Positions 46,500-55,152 of a DNA stretch of 64,000 bases are shown here, one piece after another (the stretch's first letter is position 1; every line of letters starts with the position of its first letter). The notes beneath the pieces were generated by a model, which had not been told where the DNA came from, searched no databases, and saw nothing but the letters and a program-made list of their open reading frames with translations. The position numbers were made by a program, and so were the translations under genes. The DNA is from Bacillota bacterium (GTDB lineage Bacteria > Bacillota > Clostridia > Lachnospirales > Lachnospiraceae): the NCBI GenBank assembly GCA_023434365.1, contig JAEYSV010000043.1, positions 1 through 64,000 on the forward strand, written 5' to 3'.

Positions 46500-46567
46500 G
46501 ATTCGAATAAATATTATATAGATAATGGCTTATACTATATAGAAACATCAGTAAAGGAGTCATTATT

Positions 46568-46750
46568 ATGGATAGTAAACGTGCAAGAGATATTGTTGTA
46601 GCTAAAGAAACCGCCAACGTAACTTATGAAGGGCGCAATGTCTACATTGAGAATGTAAATCCTGATCAAGAAACCGCTAGCATACATTTTCTTGATCATC
46701 CGCAAAACAGTCAGGAAGTACACCTCACCCAATTAGTTGAGAATGAATAG
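46568..46750 (+). CDS. sspH: H-type small acid-soluble spore protein
   Basis: 60 aa matching the SspH family along its length: MDSKRARDIVVAKETANVTYEGRNVYIENV, then DQETASIHFLDHPQNSQEVHLTQLVE, including the NVTYxGxxVYI and LDxPxxxQEV patterns. Made in the forespore. AAAGGAG precedes the ATG. Upstream GAATAA, 18 bases, CTTATACTA could be a sigma-G type promoter (46504-46536), though only loosely. Followed by a bidirectional terminator. Confidence 0.9.
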   Translation: MDSKRARDIVVAKETANVTYEGRNVYIENVNPDQETASIHFLDHPQNSQEVHLTQLVENE

Positions 46751-46756
46751 GTAAAA

Positions 46757-46820
46757 AATAGCGTGTAACTATTATTCCAATAGAGAACTAGTCTCTATCA
46801 AATAATAACTACACGCTATA
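46757..46820. terminator. Bidirectional terminator between sspH and yhcH
   Basis: Arms 46757-46776 and 46801-46820 (18 or more pairs, one mismatch) with an inner TAGAGA/TCTCTA hairpin. Plus-strand side reads CGCTATATT, minus-strand side CGCTATTTTTT. Confidence 0.85.
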
Positions 46821-46877
46821 TTATATCTAATATGTGACAATATCATTAATATGAAAAGTCTCACACACTCTTTTCAA

Positions 46878-47321
46878 TTATTCAACTGGTAGTTTTACTA
46901 CGATCTTCGTATAGGACTGAGCCTCATTGACATGACGAATTGGCATATGACCATCAAGAGGATAAGCCACATAACACATCCCAGCTGTCGCCTTAATCAC
47001 GTGACTAAGTGCACCCGTATACTCTGCCATATCTTTTTCTTCATCGTATGCCGTAACTTCGGTAAGATTAGCAAGAGGAGCCCATGCTAACTCTTCACTT
47101 CCTTCTACGATGATATGAATGTCGATATATTTTTTATGAGCCTCATATGTACCTTCGCTCATCAAATTGGTCACACCCTTTTGAATCGAGAAAAATCCAC
47201 CCTCGAACTCATAACGTCCTACTTCCATCTTCTCAACATTATTAATTGCCTCTAGGGCATTGTCCAAATTCTTAATCATTGGTTTATAAAACACAAGATT
47301 CTCTAGTCTATCAATAATCAT
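46878..47321 (-). CDS. YhcH/YjgK/YiaL family protein
   Basis: 147 aa cupin-fold protein of the YhcH/EbgC family: GRYEFEGGFFSIQKGVTNLMSEGTYEAHKKYIDIHIIVEGSEELAWAP and FPLDGH-type YPLDGHMPIRH with conserved metal-site His and Glu. Members act as sugar anomerases or lyase-pathway accessory enzymes (sialic acid anomerase in E. coli). Here it is 15 bases after the GntR gene and beside uronate genes, so an accessory role in uronic-acid catabolism is likely. TAGGAG before the ATG. Confidence 0.88.
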   Translation of the reverse strand: MIIDRLENLVFYKPMIKNLDNALEAINNVEKMEVGRYEFEGGFFSIQKGVTNLMSEGTYEAHKKYIDIHIIVEGSEELAWAPLANLTEVTAYDEEKDMAEYTGALSHVIKATAGMCYVAYPLDGHMPIRHVNEAQSYTKIVVKLPVE

Positions 47322-47336
47322 TGTTATCTCCTATCG

Positions 47337-48029
47337 CTAATCCTCAATATAATCATCAAAATAATCTTTATAATTCTTCTCAATATGTGCTTTCATACGT
47401 TTAATGCTATAGCTTAAATGATCCCTAAGGGATGTCGTCAATCCTTCTTTATCCTTCTTTTGGATCATTTCGAATAACTTAGTATGTTCCTTAATAATTC
47501 GGTCGTAATCTGTTTCGGTTTCAAAATCAAGCATTTTATATCTGGTATAATGCACCTGTGCAGCCTGGATAATTTCCCATATTTTTTTCATTCCAGTTAC
47601 TTCAAACCAAATTGAATGCATCTCTAGGTCTAGATAATAGAATTGATCTGGTGTAAAATCTTTTTCTAATATAATAGCTTCCTGTTTTCGTATAAGATAA
47701 CGCACTTCCTCCAGTATCATTGGAGTAGCTTTTTCCATAAAATCACTTATTATCTTTTCTTCAACTGCTATTCGCATATAAATCATCTGCTTTATTTCAC
47801 TCATATTCAGTTTTGTTACATAACTTCCTCGGTATGGCAAGGTGGTAACAAAACCTTGTTCTTGAAGACGCCACAATGCATCTCTAACCGGAGTTCTGGA
47901 TACTTCGAATTTCTTGCAGATTTCATTTTCACTTATCGCTTGCCCTGGTATTAATTGAAGACTTAGAATATCATTTTTCAATCCCTCATATACCAAATAA
48001 CTTAGATTTCTCAAGTCACTCTTACTCAT
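47337..48029 (-). CDS. GntR family regulator (FadR subfamily)
   Basis: 230 aa. N-terminal winged helix (about 9-75): LSYLVYEGLKNDILSLQLIPGQAISENEICKKFEVSRTPVRDALWRLQEQGFVTTLPYRGSYV. C-terminal all-helical FCD ligand domain (about 80-215), with metal-binding Asp/His candidates in FYYLDLEMHSIWFEVTG and RDHLSYSIKRM. FadR-type regulators of uronate pathways are relieved by a pathway intermediate. Predicted to bind the TTGTATNCAA-like sites before kduI and perhaps TTGTATAAC near 48100. Co-transcribed with the YhcH gene. Confidence 0.9.
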   Translation of the reverse strand: MSKSDLRNLSYLVYEGLKNDILSLQLIPGQAISENEICKKFEVSRTPVRDALWRLQEQGFVTTLPYRGSYVTKLNMSEIKQMIYMRIAVEEKIISDFMEKATPMILEEVRYLIRKQEAIILEKDFTPDQFYYLDLEMHSIWFEVTGMKKIWEIIQAAQVHYTRYKMLDFETETDYDRIIKEHTKLFEMIQKKDKEGLTTSLRDHLSYSIKRMKAHIEKNYKDYFDDYIED

Positions 48030-48150
48030 ATATACACACGCTCCTATCCTATCTATATTATCACACTCAGCTCATCCCAACAATATGAATCTATCCTATT
48101 ATTGTATAACTAGATAAAATACTAACGCTGTTGTAATTATTCAAGTAATG

Positions 48151-48223
48151 AAAAAGAGTTTCGCTCGCGGAGCATTTTTAATATCATAGGAAACTGTAAA
48201 GCAGTTTCCTATGATATTAAAAA
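48151..48223 (+). repeat. Structured intergenic repeat R6 (short form)
   Basis: Shortened member: AAGAGTTTCG joins directly to the core remnant GCTCGCGGAGC, then a perfect 22-bp inverted repeat (48175-48196, 48202-48223, 5-base spacer) very like those of R5 and R4 (ATATCATAGGAAA is shared with R5). The middle stem-loop present in R4 and R5 is absent. Confidence 0.75.
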
Positions 48224-48260
48224 ATAGGAGCAATGAACCAAATTAGTTCCTTGCTCCTAT
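48219..48260 (-). terminator. Terminator of the kduI-dctPQM operon
   Basis: Stem ATAGGAGCAA / TTGCTCCTAT (48251-48260, 48224-48233) with inner GAAC/GTTC; TTTTTT tail formed by the end of the R6 palindrome. Confidence 0.85.
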
Positions 48261-48299
48261 GACAAAATTAATGCTATTTACCTTCTCTCATTCCTAATA

Positions 48300-49607
48300 T
48301 TACTTAATCAAACCAAGTAGATTTGGAAGGAACATAGAAAATGCTGGTACATAGGTGATTAATAATAGTAATACGATTGTTATAATAAAAAATGGGATTA
48401 ATGTCTTAAAGACTTCCTCAATTTTTACTTTAGCAACCTTACATCCAGTGAACAGAATTGGTCCTACCGGTGGTGTAATTGTTCCAATGCAAAGATTGAA
48501 TACCATCATAATACCAAAATGAACCGGATGCATACCAAAACTTGTACAGATCGGAAGGAAAATTGGTGTAAAGATTAATACAGCTGGAGTAGGGTCCATA
48601 AAGGTACCTACTACAAGTAAAATCACATTCATAAGGAATAGAATAATAAATTTGTTATCTGTTAAGTTAAGTAAGCCATTGGAAATGATCTCTGGTATGT
48701 GAGTAAAACTCATTACCCAGCTCATAATAGATGATACACCTATCATAAAGATAACAATGGCACTCATCTTCGCACTATCAAGTAGGATTTGACGTAAATC
48801 CTTTACCTTAAGAGAACGATAAATAAAGCTTAATCCTAAGGAATAAACAACCGCAATTGCGGAACCTTCTGTAGCGGTAAACACTCCCTTTAGAATACCA
48901 CCAATTACGATAATAATAAGAAGAATACTTGGAATCGCTTCTAGAAGAGTTCTTAATGCCGCTCTTTTAGTAACTCTTTCGTTAGCACGATATCCACGTT
49001 TGGAAGCCATAATACCTGCAATTATCATAACACCAAGTCCCCAAATGATTCCTGGGATATATCCTGCTATAAATAAAGCAGATACTGATACACTACCAGC
49101 AACGGTAGAATATACGATTAATGTATTACTAGGTGGGATTAACATCCCCGTAGGAGCAGAAGCAATATTAACCGCTGCTATATAATCTTTCGCGTAACCT
49201 TCTTTTTCCTCTAGTGGTCCTAAAGTACCACCAATTGCAGCAGCTGCGGCTACACCGGAACCACTGATTGCACCAAATAGCATATTAGCTACAACGTTAG
49301 TCTGAGCAAGAGCACCTGGCATTCTACCACTTATTACTTTGGCACAGTTAACCAGCCTTATGGCGATACCACCATTGTTCATTATATTACCGGCCAGTAT
49401 AAAGAAAGGAATTGCCAGTAATGAGAAGGAATTAATTCCAGTAAATATTTTTTGTGACGAAGTCGTCATAGCGTTAGCAGCTGGTAAGATGAAGAGCATT
49501 GCTATTGTTGATGCCGCACCAATACTAATACTGATTGGTAATCCCATAACCAACATAACAACAACGCAAATCAGCATAACCAAACCTATAATCATTGCAT
49601 CATTCAT
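48300..49607 (-). CDS. dctM: TRAP transporter large permease (DctM)
   Basis: 435 aa from ATG 49607 (GGAAAGGAAG upstream; the frame is open 24 bases further). Polytopic DctM: FSLLAIPFFILAGNIMNNGGIAIRLVN, GAISGSGVAAAAAIGGTLGPLEEKEGY, GMLIPPSNTLIVYS, GTFMDPTPAVLIFTPIFLPI and TPPVGPILF are family hallmarks. Imports an organic acid using the Na+ gradient with DctQ and DctP. Gap of 2 bases to dctQ. Context says the ligand is a uronate or unsaturated uronate, probably from pectin. Confidence 0.94.
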   Translation of the reverse strand: MNDAMIIGLVMLICVVVMLVMGLPISISIGAASTIAMLFILPAANAMTTSSQKIFTGINSFSLLAIPFFILAGNIMNNGGIAIRLVNCAKVISGRMPGALAQTNVVANMLFGAISGSGVAAAAAIGGTLGPLEEKEGYAKDYIAAVNIASAPTGMLIPPSNTLIVYSTVAGSVSVSALFIAGYIPGIIWGLGVMIIAGIMASKRGYRANERVTKRAALRTLLEAIPSILLIIIVIGGILKGVFTATEGSAIAVVYSLGLSFIYRSLKVKDLRQILLDSAKMSAIVIFMIGVSSIMSWVMSFTHIPEIISNGLLNLTDNKFIILFLMNVILLVVGTFMDPTPAVLIFTPIFLPICTSFGMHPVHFGIMMVFNLCIGTITPPVGPILFTGCKVAKVKIEEVFKTLIPFFIITIVLLLLITYVPAFSMFLPNLLGLIK

Positions 49608-49609
49608 AA

Positions 49610-50104
49610 TTATTTTCTTCCTTTCCCGCAAGCTGCTTTAAATTCGAGAAAAAGTTTCGTTTCAATATGGATAAAATAGAACACGATAAAGCATGCACTG
49701 ATTGGAACCGCAGCATAAATTATTCCCATTGGAATCTGCAAAGCGGAATCTAACTGTACCATTTGATCGCTCATCTGCTTAAAACCACCAAACACCATAA
49801 CTCCTGCTGCAAATACAACAGTAATCAGTTCACCAATCATTTCAACAATAATACGTGCTTTTGCTGGCAGCTTTTCTCTAAGTATAGCAATATTCATATG
49901 TTCCCGTAATCCAAATACATATGCGCTACCGAACATAATCAGCCACACAAACATATACTTGGAGAGTACTTCTGTATAGGCATTGGGATTATTAAAGAAA
50001 TAACGTACAATAACCTGATAGGTTACTAATATTGTCATTATTGCCAATAAAATCACCATTACCCATTCGAGTAATTTATCTAATATTTTTTTGATTGTAT
50101 CCAT
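49610..50104 (-). CDS. dctQ: TRAP transporter small permease (DctQ)
   Basis: 164 aa, four-helix membrane protein: IVRYFFNNPNAYTEVLSKYMFVWLIMFGSAYVFGLREHMNI is the DctQ signature region. ATG 50104 chosen over the TTG one codon earlier. GAGAGG upstream. Lies between dctP (76-base gap) and dctM. Confidence 0.9.
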   Translation of the reverse strand: MDTIKKILDKLLEWVMVILLAIMTILVTYQVIVRYFFNNPNAYTEVLSKYMFVWLIMFGSAYVFGLREHMNIAILREKLPAKARIIVEMIGELITVVFAAGVMVFGGFKQMSDQMVQLDSALQIPMGIIYAAVPISACFIVFYFIHIETKLFLEFKAACGKGRK

Positions 50105-50180
50105 CAAGTAGTTACCTCTCTTCTACTGATAATAACAAATGGATCCCAATCGAATGTTAGAATCCATTTGTTAAGTTAAA

Positions 50181-51188
50181 TTATTCTGCTAATGATCTAA
50201 TTCCATCATATAATGTTTTAGCGCCTTCACTCTTACTAACTACATCGTCAATAACTTTTTGGCATGCTTCTTGGAATGGAGTAATATCGACTTCAGTAAA
50301 TGTTGCACCAGCTGCTTTTGCTGTTTCAATTGCTGAATCAATTTGTTCATCCCAGATAGCGAATTCTCTATCTGTAAATTCTTTACTAAGTTCTTTTACG
50401 ATCTTTTGATGTTCTTCACTCATTCCAGATAAAGTTGCAGAGTTGATGATTACTAAGTCAGGAATCATAAGGTGTCTAGTGTAAGAATAGTGTGGAGCAA
50501 TTTCATAGTGTTTTAAATCAGCATAAGTGATTTCGTTATTTTCTCCACCATTGATGATACCTTGTTGAACAGCTGTATATACTTCACCTTGTCCCATTGG
50601 AGTTGCAATACCACCCATTGCATTTAACATAGCAATAGAAGTAGGAGATTCCATAACACGGATTTTGTAACCAGCTAAATCTGCAGGTGTAGTAACAGCT
50701 TTATCAGTGTAAACACTACGTGCACCAGCTGTAAATGCTGCTAATACGTTGAATTTGTTTGCTTCTGTACTTGCAAAGATTTCATCTAAGATTCCACTTG
50801 TGAAAACTTTTTTCTGGTGTTCTGTGCTATCGTATGCATATGGTAAGCCAAGAACTGCAAAGTCACTGTTAACATTTTCTACGATTGAGTTTGCTACTAC
50901 TGCCATCTGAATTGTTCCGTTTTGAACTAACTCAAATGCATCTTTCTGTGATCCAAGTAACTCATTTGGACTAATTTCAATTTTATAAGCTCCGTTTGTT
51001 TTTTCATATAGAGCATCGCTCATTTCAGAAAGAGCTTTGTATTGTGGATGATTCTCGGACTGATTAAATGCTAATTTAAGTGTAGTTGTACCACCTTTTG
51101 CGCTATCATTAGCATCGGAGCTTCCACAACCAACTAAAGACAACATCATTGTGCCAGCTAGAACTGCTGCTAAAAATCTTTTTTTCAT
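50181..51188 (-). CDS. dctP: TRAP transporter substrate-binding lipoprotein (DctP)
   Basis: 335 aa. Lipobox LSLVGCGSS, then the DctP fold: LKLAFNQSENHPQYKALSEM, ISPNELLGSQKDAFELVQNGTIQMAVVA, YKIRVMESPTSIAMLNAMGGIATPMGQGEVYTAVQQGIINGGENNE. The conserved Arg of YKIRVMES normally binds the substrate carboxylate. AGAGGAAAG upstream of the ATG. Highly basic start and strong context for a uronate ligand; the exact sugar acid is unknown. Confidence 0.93.
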   Translation of the reverse strand: MKKRFLAAVLAGTMMLSLVGCGSSDANDSAKGGTTTLKLAFNQSENHPQYKALSEMSDALYEKTNGAYKIEISPNELLGSQKDAFELVQNGTIQMAVVANSIVENVNSDFAVLGLPYAYDSTEHQKKVFTSGILDEIFASTEANKFNVLAAFTAGARSVYTDKAVTTPADLAGYKIRVMESPTSIAMLNAMGGIATPMGQGEVYTAVQQGIINGGENNEITYADLKHYEIAPHYSYTRHLMIPDLVIINSATLSGMSEEHQKIVKELSKEFTDREFAIWDEQIDSAIETAKAAGATFTEVDITPFQEACQKVIDDVVSKSEGAKTLYDGIRSLAE

Positions 51189-51254
51189 AATTCTTTCCTC
51201 TTTTTCCTTTTTTCATTTATGTTTAACTACTCTTTATAGAGCAAGTTGAAACCA

Positions 51255-52097
51255 TTATTTTAAATCAGTTTTGTTGATATTATCCATATCATCAAACGCT
51301 TGGTTTTCGCCACCCATCGCCCAAACGAAGGTATAGTTGGAAGTTCCTGCACCACAATGGATACTCCATGGAGGGCTGATTACTGCTTCCTCATTTTTCA
51401 TAACAAGATGTCTTGTTTCTGTTGGTTCACCCATCATATGAAATACTACATTGTCCTCAGGTAATTCAAAATACATATAGATTTCCATACGACGTTCGTG
51501 AGTATGACATGGCATACTATTCCATACACTTCCGTTTACCAATTCTGTCATTCCCATTGATAACTGGCAAGTCTCTAATACGTCTGGATGAATGTACTGA
51601 TTAATCGTACGTTTGTTAGCCGTTTTCTCTTCACCAAGAGAACGTTTTGCTGCATCTTCAATTGATATAAAAGTTGTTTTACATACTTTGTGAGCTGGAG
51701 CACTAACCATATAAAATTTCGCTGGGTTTGTAGCATCATCACTTGAAAATAATACTTCTTTTGTTTCTTTTGCTACATATAAACAGTCTTTATATCCCAT
51801 ATGGTAGACCACACCATCAACTTTTATACTACCTTTACCACCAATATTAAAAATACCAAGTTCACGACGTTCAAGAAAGTAATGAGTTCCAAAGTTTTTC
51901 CAACAATCCATTCCTTTTTCAACTGATACAGTTTCTGTTGTCGGCATGCAGCCAAGTGTAACCATACGGTCATTGTGAGAATATACCGCTCTTACTTCAT
52001 TTGCTTCATACAGGTTCTGAATTAAAAACTCAGATCGAATCTCCTCTGTGGTGTATCTTTTTACATCTCTTTGATTTGCTGAATAACGTATATCCAT
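51255..52097 (-). CDS. kduI: 4-deoxy-L-threo-5-hexosulose-uronate ketol-isomerase
   Basis: 280 aa (E. coli KduI 278). Converts 5-keto-4-deoxyuronate from pectin lyase products into 3-deoxy-D-glycero-2,5-hexodiulosonate. Double-cupin with zinc ligands in MPCHTHERRMEIYMYF and SPPWSIHCGAG; family segments DIRYSANQRDVKRYTTEEIR, YFLERRELGIFNIGGKGSI and DMDNINKTDL are present. AGGAGG before the ATG. First gene of kduI-dctPQM; kduD, kdgK and kdgA are not in the window. Confidence 0.95.
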   Translation of the reverse strand: MDIRYSANQRDVKRYTTEEIRSEFLIQNLYEANEVRAVYSHNDRMVTLGCMPTTETVSVEKGMDCWKNFGTHYFLERRELGIFNIGGKGSIKVDGVVYHMGYKDCLYVAKETKEVLFSSDDATNPAKFYMVSAPAHKVCKTTFISIEDAAKRSLGEEKTANKRTINQYIHPDVLETCQLSMGMTELVNGSVWNSMPCHTHERRMEIYMYFELPEDNVVFHMMGEPTETRHLVMKNEEAVISPPWSIHCGAGTSNYTFVWAMGGENQAFDDMDNINKTDLK

Positions 52098-52133
52098 ATT
52101 TCCTCCTAGACATAATCCTTAAATAGATTAATT

Positions 52134-52220
52134 TTGTATGCAATCCTTAGTATTGTATGCATTATAGTATCATGTATTTCATCATTATAGTTTGTATACA
52201 AGCTGCCTTGTTGAATACAT
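52134..52220 (-). promoter_or_regulatory. Ladder of GntR-like operator sites before kduI
   Basis: Plus-strand sites TTGTATGCAA (52134), TTGTATGCAT (52153), TTGTATACAA (52192, perfect palindrome) and TTGAATACAT (52211), spaced 19, 39 and 19 bases; a degenerate ATGTATTTCA at 52173 would fill the gap. The regular spacing of about two helical turns suggests cooperative binding. The remainder of the 52098-52411 gap holds only the amine oxidase terminator. Confidence 0.55.
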
Positions 52221-52310
52221 TCTATCATGTCTAACGTAACTGTGCAACATGATAAAATAGCCAAATGTATTCATATAAAATCAGTAGAAATTCACAATAG
52301 AATTAACATA

Positions 52311-52350
52311 AAATGCCAACATGTCGCATTATGCAACTATGTTGGCATTT
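52311..52350 (-). terminator. Terminator of the amine oxidase gene
   Basis: Perfect 12-bp stem AAATGCCAACAT / ATGTTGGCATTT, 16-base loop, TTTT-containing tail on the minus strand. Confidence 0.85.
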
Positions 52351-52411
52351 AGTTTATCTCTCATATTCCCAAAGCGGATAATCGCATTCCACTTTAACGC
52401 ATACTCATAAC

Positions 52412-54103
52412 CTATTCAGATTGCGTAGATTTTCTACTTTGAAAACTCATAAGCAATTTATTGGCAGCATCTTTTCCGGTATATAGTGCTCCCTGAATCC
52501 ATCCATGTTTAGTAGATACATGTTCTCCTGCAAAGAATAAATGATTATTATACTCAGGTTGTAGCATTTGATAAGCATATAGATTCTTTTGTCCAGGTAG
52601 TGACATAGCAAAAGATCCTCTAAAATGAGGCTCCGTGTTCCAATGAACCATTTTAAATGCTTCTACTATTGTGTCTAAGTACCCTCTTGGTAAACCATGA
52701 ACTTCCTCGACATTGCTTCGAATCACTCCATAACGACGCCAGTCTTCCAAATTACCCAAACGTACAGCGTCCTGGCCAAAGTTATAGGAGGCAGTCAAAA
52801 CTCCTGGTTCTGCAGCTAGCTGAAGTTTGTCTCTCGTATCATAAATATGATCATTTGGATATATTATAAACTTAATTGGCAAGTCCGTTATGGAGATTCC
52901 GCCATTGATATTACCGTAGTAAGTATTCTTTTCCCAAAACCTCTGATTACAATAAAACGCTGATTTCTGTGAGTCAATATAGTTTAACTGATAGATTGCC
53001 TGCATCTTTTGATTCGTAAATAACGGTCTTATCTCTACCGTTCGTAGTGCCGAAAACGGAATTGTACATATCACGTAGTCAAACTCTTCGATTGACTCAT
53101 GCGCTTCATAGGTATTCATATACTGTACCTGGACCTTTTGTTGTCTATTAGCATACTGGTATAATCCTGTTACCAGATGACCTGGTTTATAGGTAACGTT
53201 ACCCAGCTTATCCTTTGGTAAATTATTATACTGGATTGGATTGCTTTCATGGAAAGTATGATAAAAAGCCAGTGGCAAATTAACAAAACCATCTCGTATA
53301 CGATAAATATTAAGAAAATCCAGGGAATAATTTTCTGTCGCTTCCTCATCATAACTTAGTGGAAATAAAGCAGCTAAAATAGGATTTAAATCATACATCA
53401 AATTCATAGCACCTTGACTCAACCCAAGATTCTCAACATATTGACGTACACTAGTATTAATAAATGGTAGATATTGTGGGGAATACTCAGGCAATATCTG
53501 CAACATTTCAGCTCTTACTTCAGGTGGAAGTTGTTTCATTGGGTAGGTAAATGCATAATTCGTTATGTCAGTCCATGGAGTACTGCGCTCCTCAGGTGTC
53601 AAATCATATAGAGGATATAAATATTGCTCAATAGAATCTGTCATCCTTAACCTGACATTATGTACATAGCGAAACGCATTTGGCATGGGCGTAGATGCAG
53701 ATATTGTATCTAGTTGAAGCAAATTGATATAATGCCAAGTAGTTTCATGAGTTACCGGTACTCTCAATGGTCCAAATTCTGCATAGTACTTTCCAGGTTC
53801 GTCAAAATAGTAGGTATATACTCTTCCCCCAATTCTGTCCTCTAAAGCTTCTAATATAGTTATGTCAGCGCCCATTTTCCGAAGTTCATAAGCAGCTGCC
53901 ATACCTGCTAAGCCGCCTCCGATAATTCCTATTTTTAAGCCTTTCATCTCACCAGGTGCTGCTAAAGTGGTAATCTCTTTTGGCGGACTAAGTAGCTTTA
54001 CGATATATTCATAATCTTCTGGTCTGCCTAACATTTGTAGGGATTCTTTTATCATGCTATGACGCATGTCATCTGTAGGATTCATAAATGAGTCAGTGCT
54101 CAT
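52412..54103 (-). CDS. FAD-dependent amine oxidase family protein
   Basis: 563 aa. ADP-binding LKIGIIGGGLAGMAAAYELRKMGADITILEALEDRIGGRVYTY (about 50-95), the second flavin region FDYVICTIPFSALRTVEIRPLF, and the C-terminal NHLFFAGEHVSTKHGWIQGALYTGKDAA, all typical of monoamine / L-amino-acid oxidases. No signal peptide, so cytoplasmic. GAGG 8 bases before the ATG. Oxidases of this class use O2, so in an apparent anaerobe it may use another acceptor or act in a secondary pathway. Single gene. Confidence 0.88.
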   Translation of the reverse strand: MSTDSFMNPTDDMRHSMIKESLQMLGRPEDYEYIVKLLSPPKEITTLAAPGEMKGLKIGIIGGGLAGMAAAYELRKMGADITILEALEDRIGGRVYTYYFDEPGKYYAEFGPLRVPVTHETTWHYINLLQLDTISASTPMPNAFRYVHNVRLRMTDSIEQYLYPLYDLTPEERSTPWTDITNYAFTYPMKQLPPEVRAEMLQILPEYSPQYLPFINTSVRQYVENLGLSQGAMNLMYDLNPILAALFPLSYDEEATENYSLDFLNIYRIRDGFVNLPLAFYHTFHESNPIQYNNLPKDKLGNVTYKPGHLVTGLYQYANRQQKVQVQYMNTYEAHESIEEFDYVICTIPFSALRTVEIRPLFTNQKMQAIYQLNYIDSQKSAFYCNQRFWEKNTYYGNINGGISITDLPIKFIIYPNDHIYDTRDKLQLAAEPGVLTASYNFGQDAVRLGNLEDWRRYGVIRSNVEEVHGLPRGYLDTIVEAFKMVHWNTEPHFRGSFAMSLPGQKNLYAYQMLQPEYNNHLFFAGEHVSTKHGWIQGALYTGKDAANKLLMSFQSRKSTQSE

Positions 54104-54155
54104 CAGTTTACCTCAAACACTTTTACTGTAATATATTAGATATTGATAGAATATA

Positions 54156-55091
54156 TCACACAAACAAGCTCACTAAAACACCATACCCAACAAATGTAAC
54201 AACCGTTGAGTATACCAACAGTTGCGTAAAGAAATCAGCTTCCTTTTGCTCCTTTATATAAAGCGGTAATATGTATGGTGCTGGTAGTAGAATAAAAGCG
54301 AAAAATGCCTGAGTAAACAGTGGATCCAAATCAGGAATTATCTTTGTTACAAAGAACAGTACCAATACTCCAAGGCCTAAAACAATAACTGCACGAGTTA
54401 TAAGGTAGACCAGGGTGGTGCGTAAATTCGCACTTTGAAAAACCATCGTATAGCCGATAACAATAAGTATCAATGGTGATGTGAGAGGTTTTAAAAATTC
54501 AATCACCGTAAGTATACTTTGCAAGAATACATTATCATTCATCAAGGAACGAGCTCCTAAAAGATTGACGCTAACTCCAAGGACAATCGCAATAATGGTT
54601 GGCGTGACTAGAAATTGCTTCATAGTATTACCAAGATGAAAGGATTGATTAGAGGACTTGGATATTAATGGCACATAGAAAAACCAGATAAATAGTTCAT
54701 GTCCGAACCCAATAAGCATAATTACTGGTAGTTGTTTTACCCCCCAGATAGCACCAAATAGTCCGACTCCAATCATCCCAAATTCGAAACCAGTCATATA
54801 GCCATTGGTATAAAACATCGGAAACATCTTTGGCATAAGAATATGCAAAACATGACCAACTAAATAGAGGAAGCAACAATATAGGAACATAATTACAAAT
54901 AGTAAAAGATAGGAAGCCTGAAGTTTCATTGTCGAAAATGCGTCGAACAAGACAGCTGGCAGTGCAATCTTAATTATTAGTACCTTCACCCCTTCAATAA
55001 AGGAGTCTGAAAACAGTTTCTTCTTTTTTGCGATAAAACCAATCGCCATTAGTAGAAAAATAGGCAGTAATCTTCTTAATAATTCTTCCAT
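54156..55091 (-). CDS. AEC family auxin-efflux-carrier-like transporter
   Basis: 311 aa, ten-helix AEC family permease. Seen: LLPIFLLMAIGFIAKKKKLFSDSFIEGVKVLIIKIALPAVLFDAFST at the N-terminus and FLKPLTSPLILIVIGYTMVF in the second half. Bacterial members move small carboxylates such as malate. GAGGGAATG upstream. No clear partner genes; next to the amine oxidase gene in the same direction (52 bases), so possibly co-transcribed. Confidence 0.85.
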   Translation of the reverse strand: MEELLRRLLPIFLLMAIGFIAKKKKLFSDSFIEGVKVLIIKIALPAVLFDAFSTMKLQASYLLLFVIMFLYCCFLYLVGHVLHILMPKMFPMFYTNGYMTGFEFGMIGVGLFGAIWGVKQLPVIMLIGFGHELFIWFFYVPLISKSSNQSFHLGNTMKQFLVTPTIIAIVLGVSVNLLGARSLMNDNVFLQSILTVIEFLKPLTSPLILIVIGYTMVFQSANLRTTLVYLITRAVIVLGLGVLVLFFVTKIIPDLDPLFTQAFFAFILLPAPYILPLYIKEQKEADFFTQLLVYSTVVTFVGYGVLVSLFV

Positions 55092-55152
55092 TATTCATTC
55101 CCTCGTATAGTTATATTTTACTCTAACTATATCACACTTTGAGGCATATTTG

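Noticed and set aside
46535..46732. 65-codon minus-strand frame opposite sspH
   Set aside because: Antisense shadow of the recognised SASP gene.
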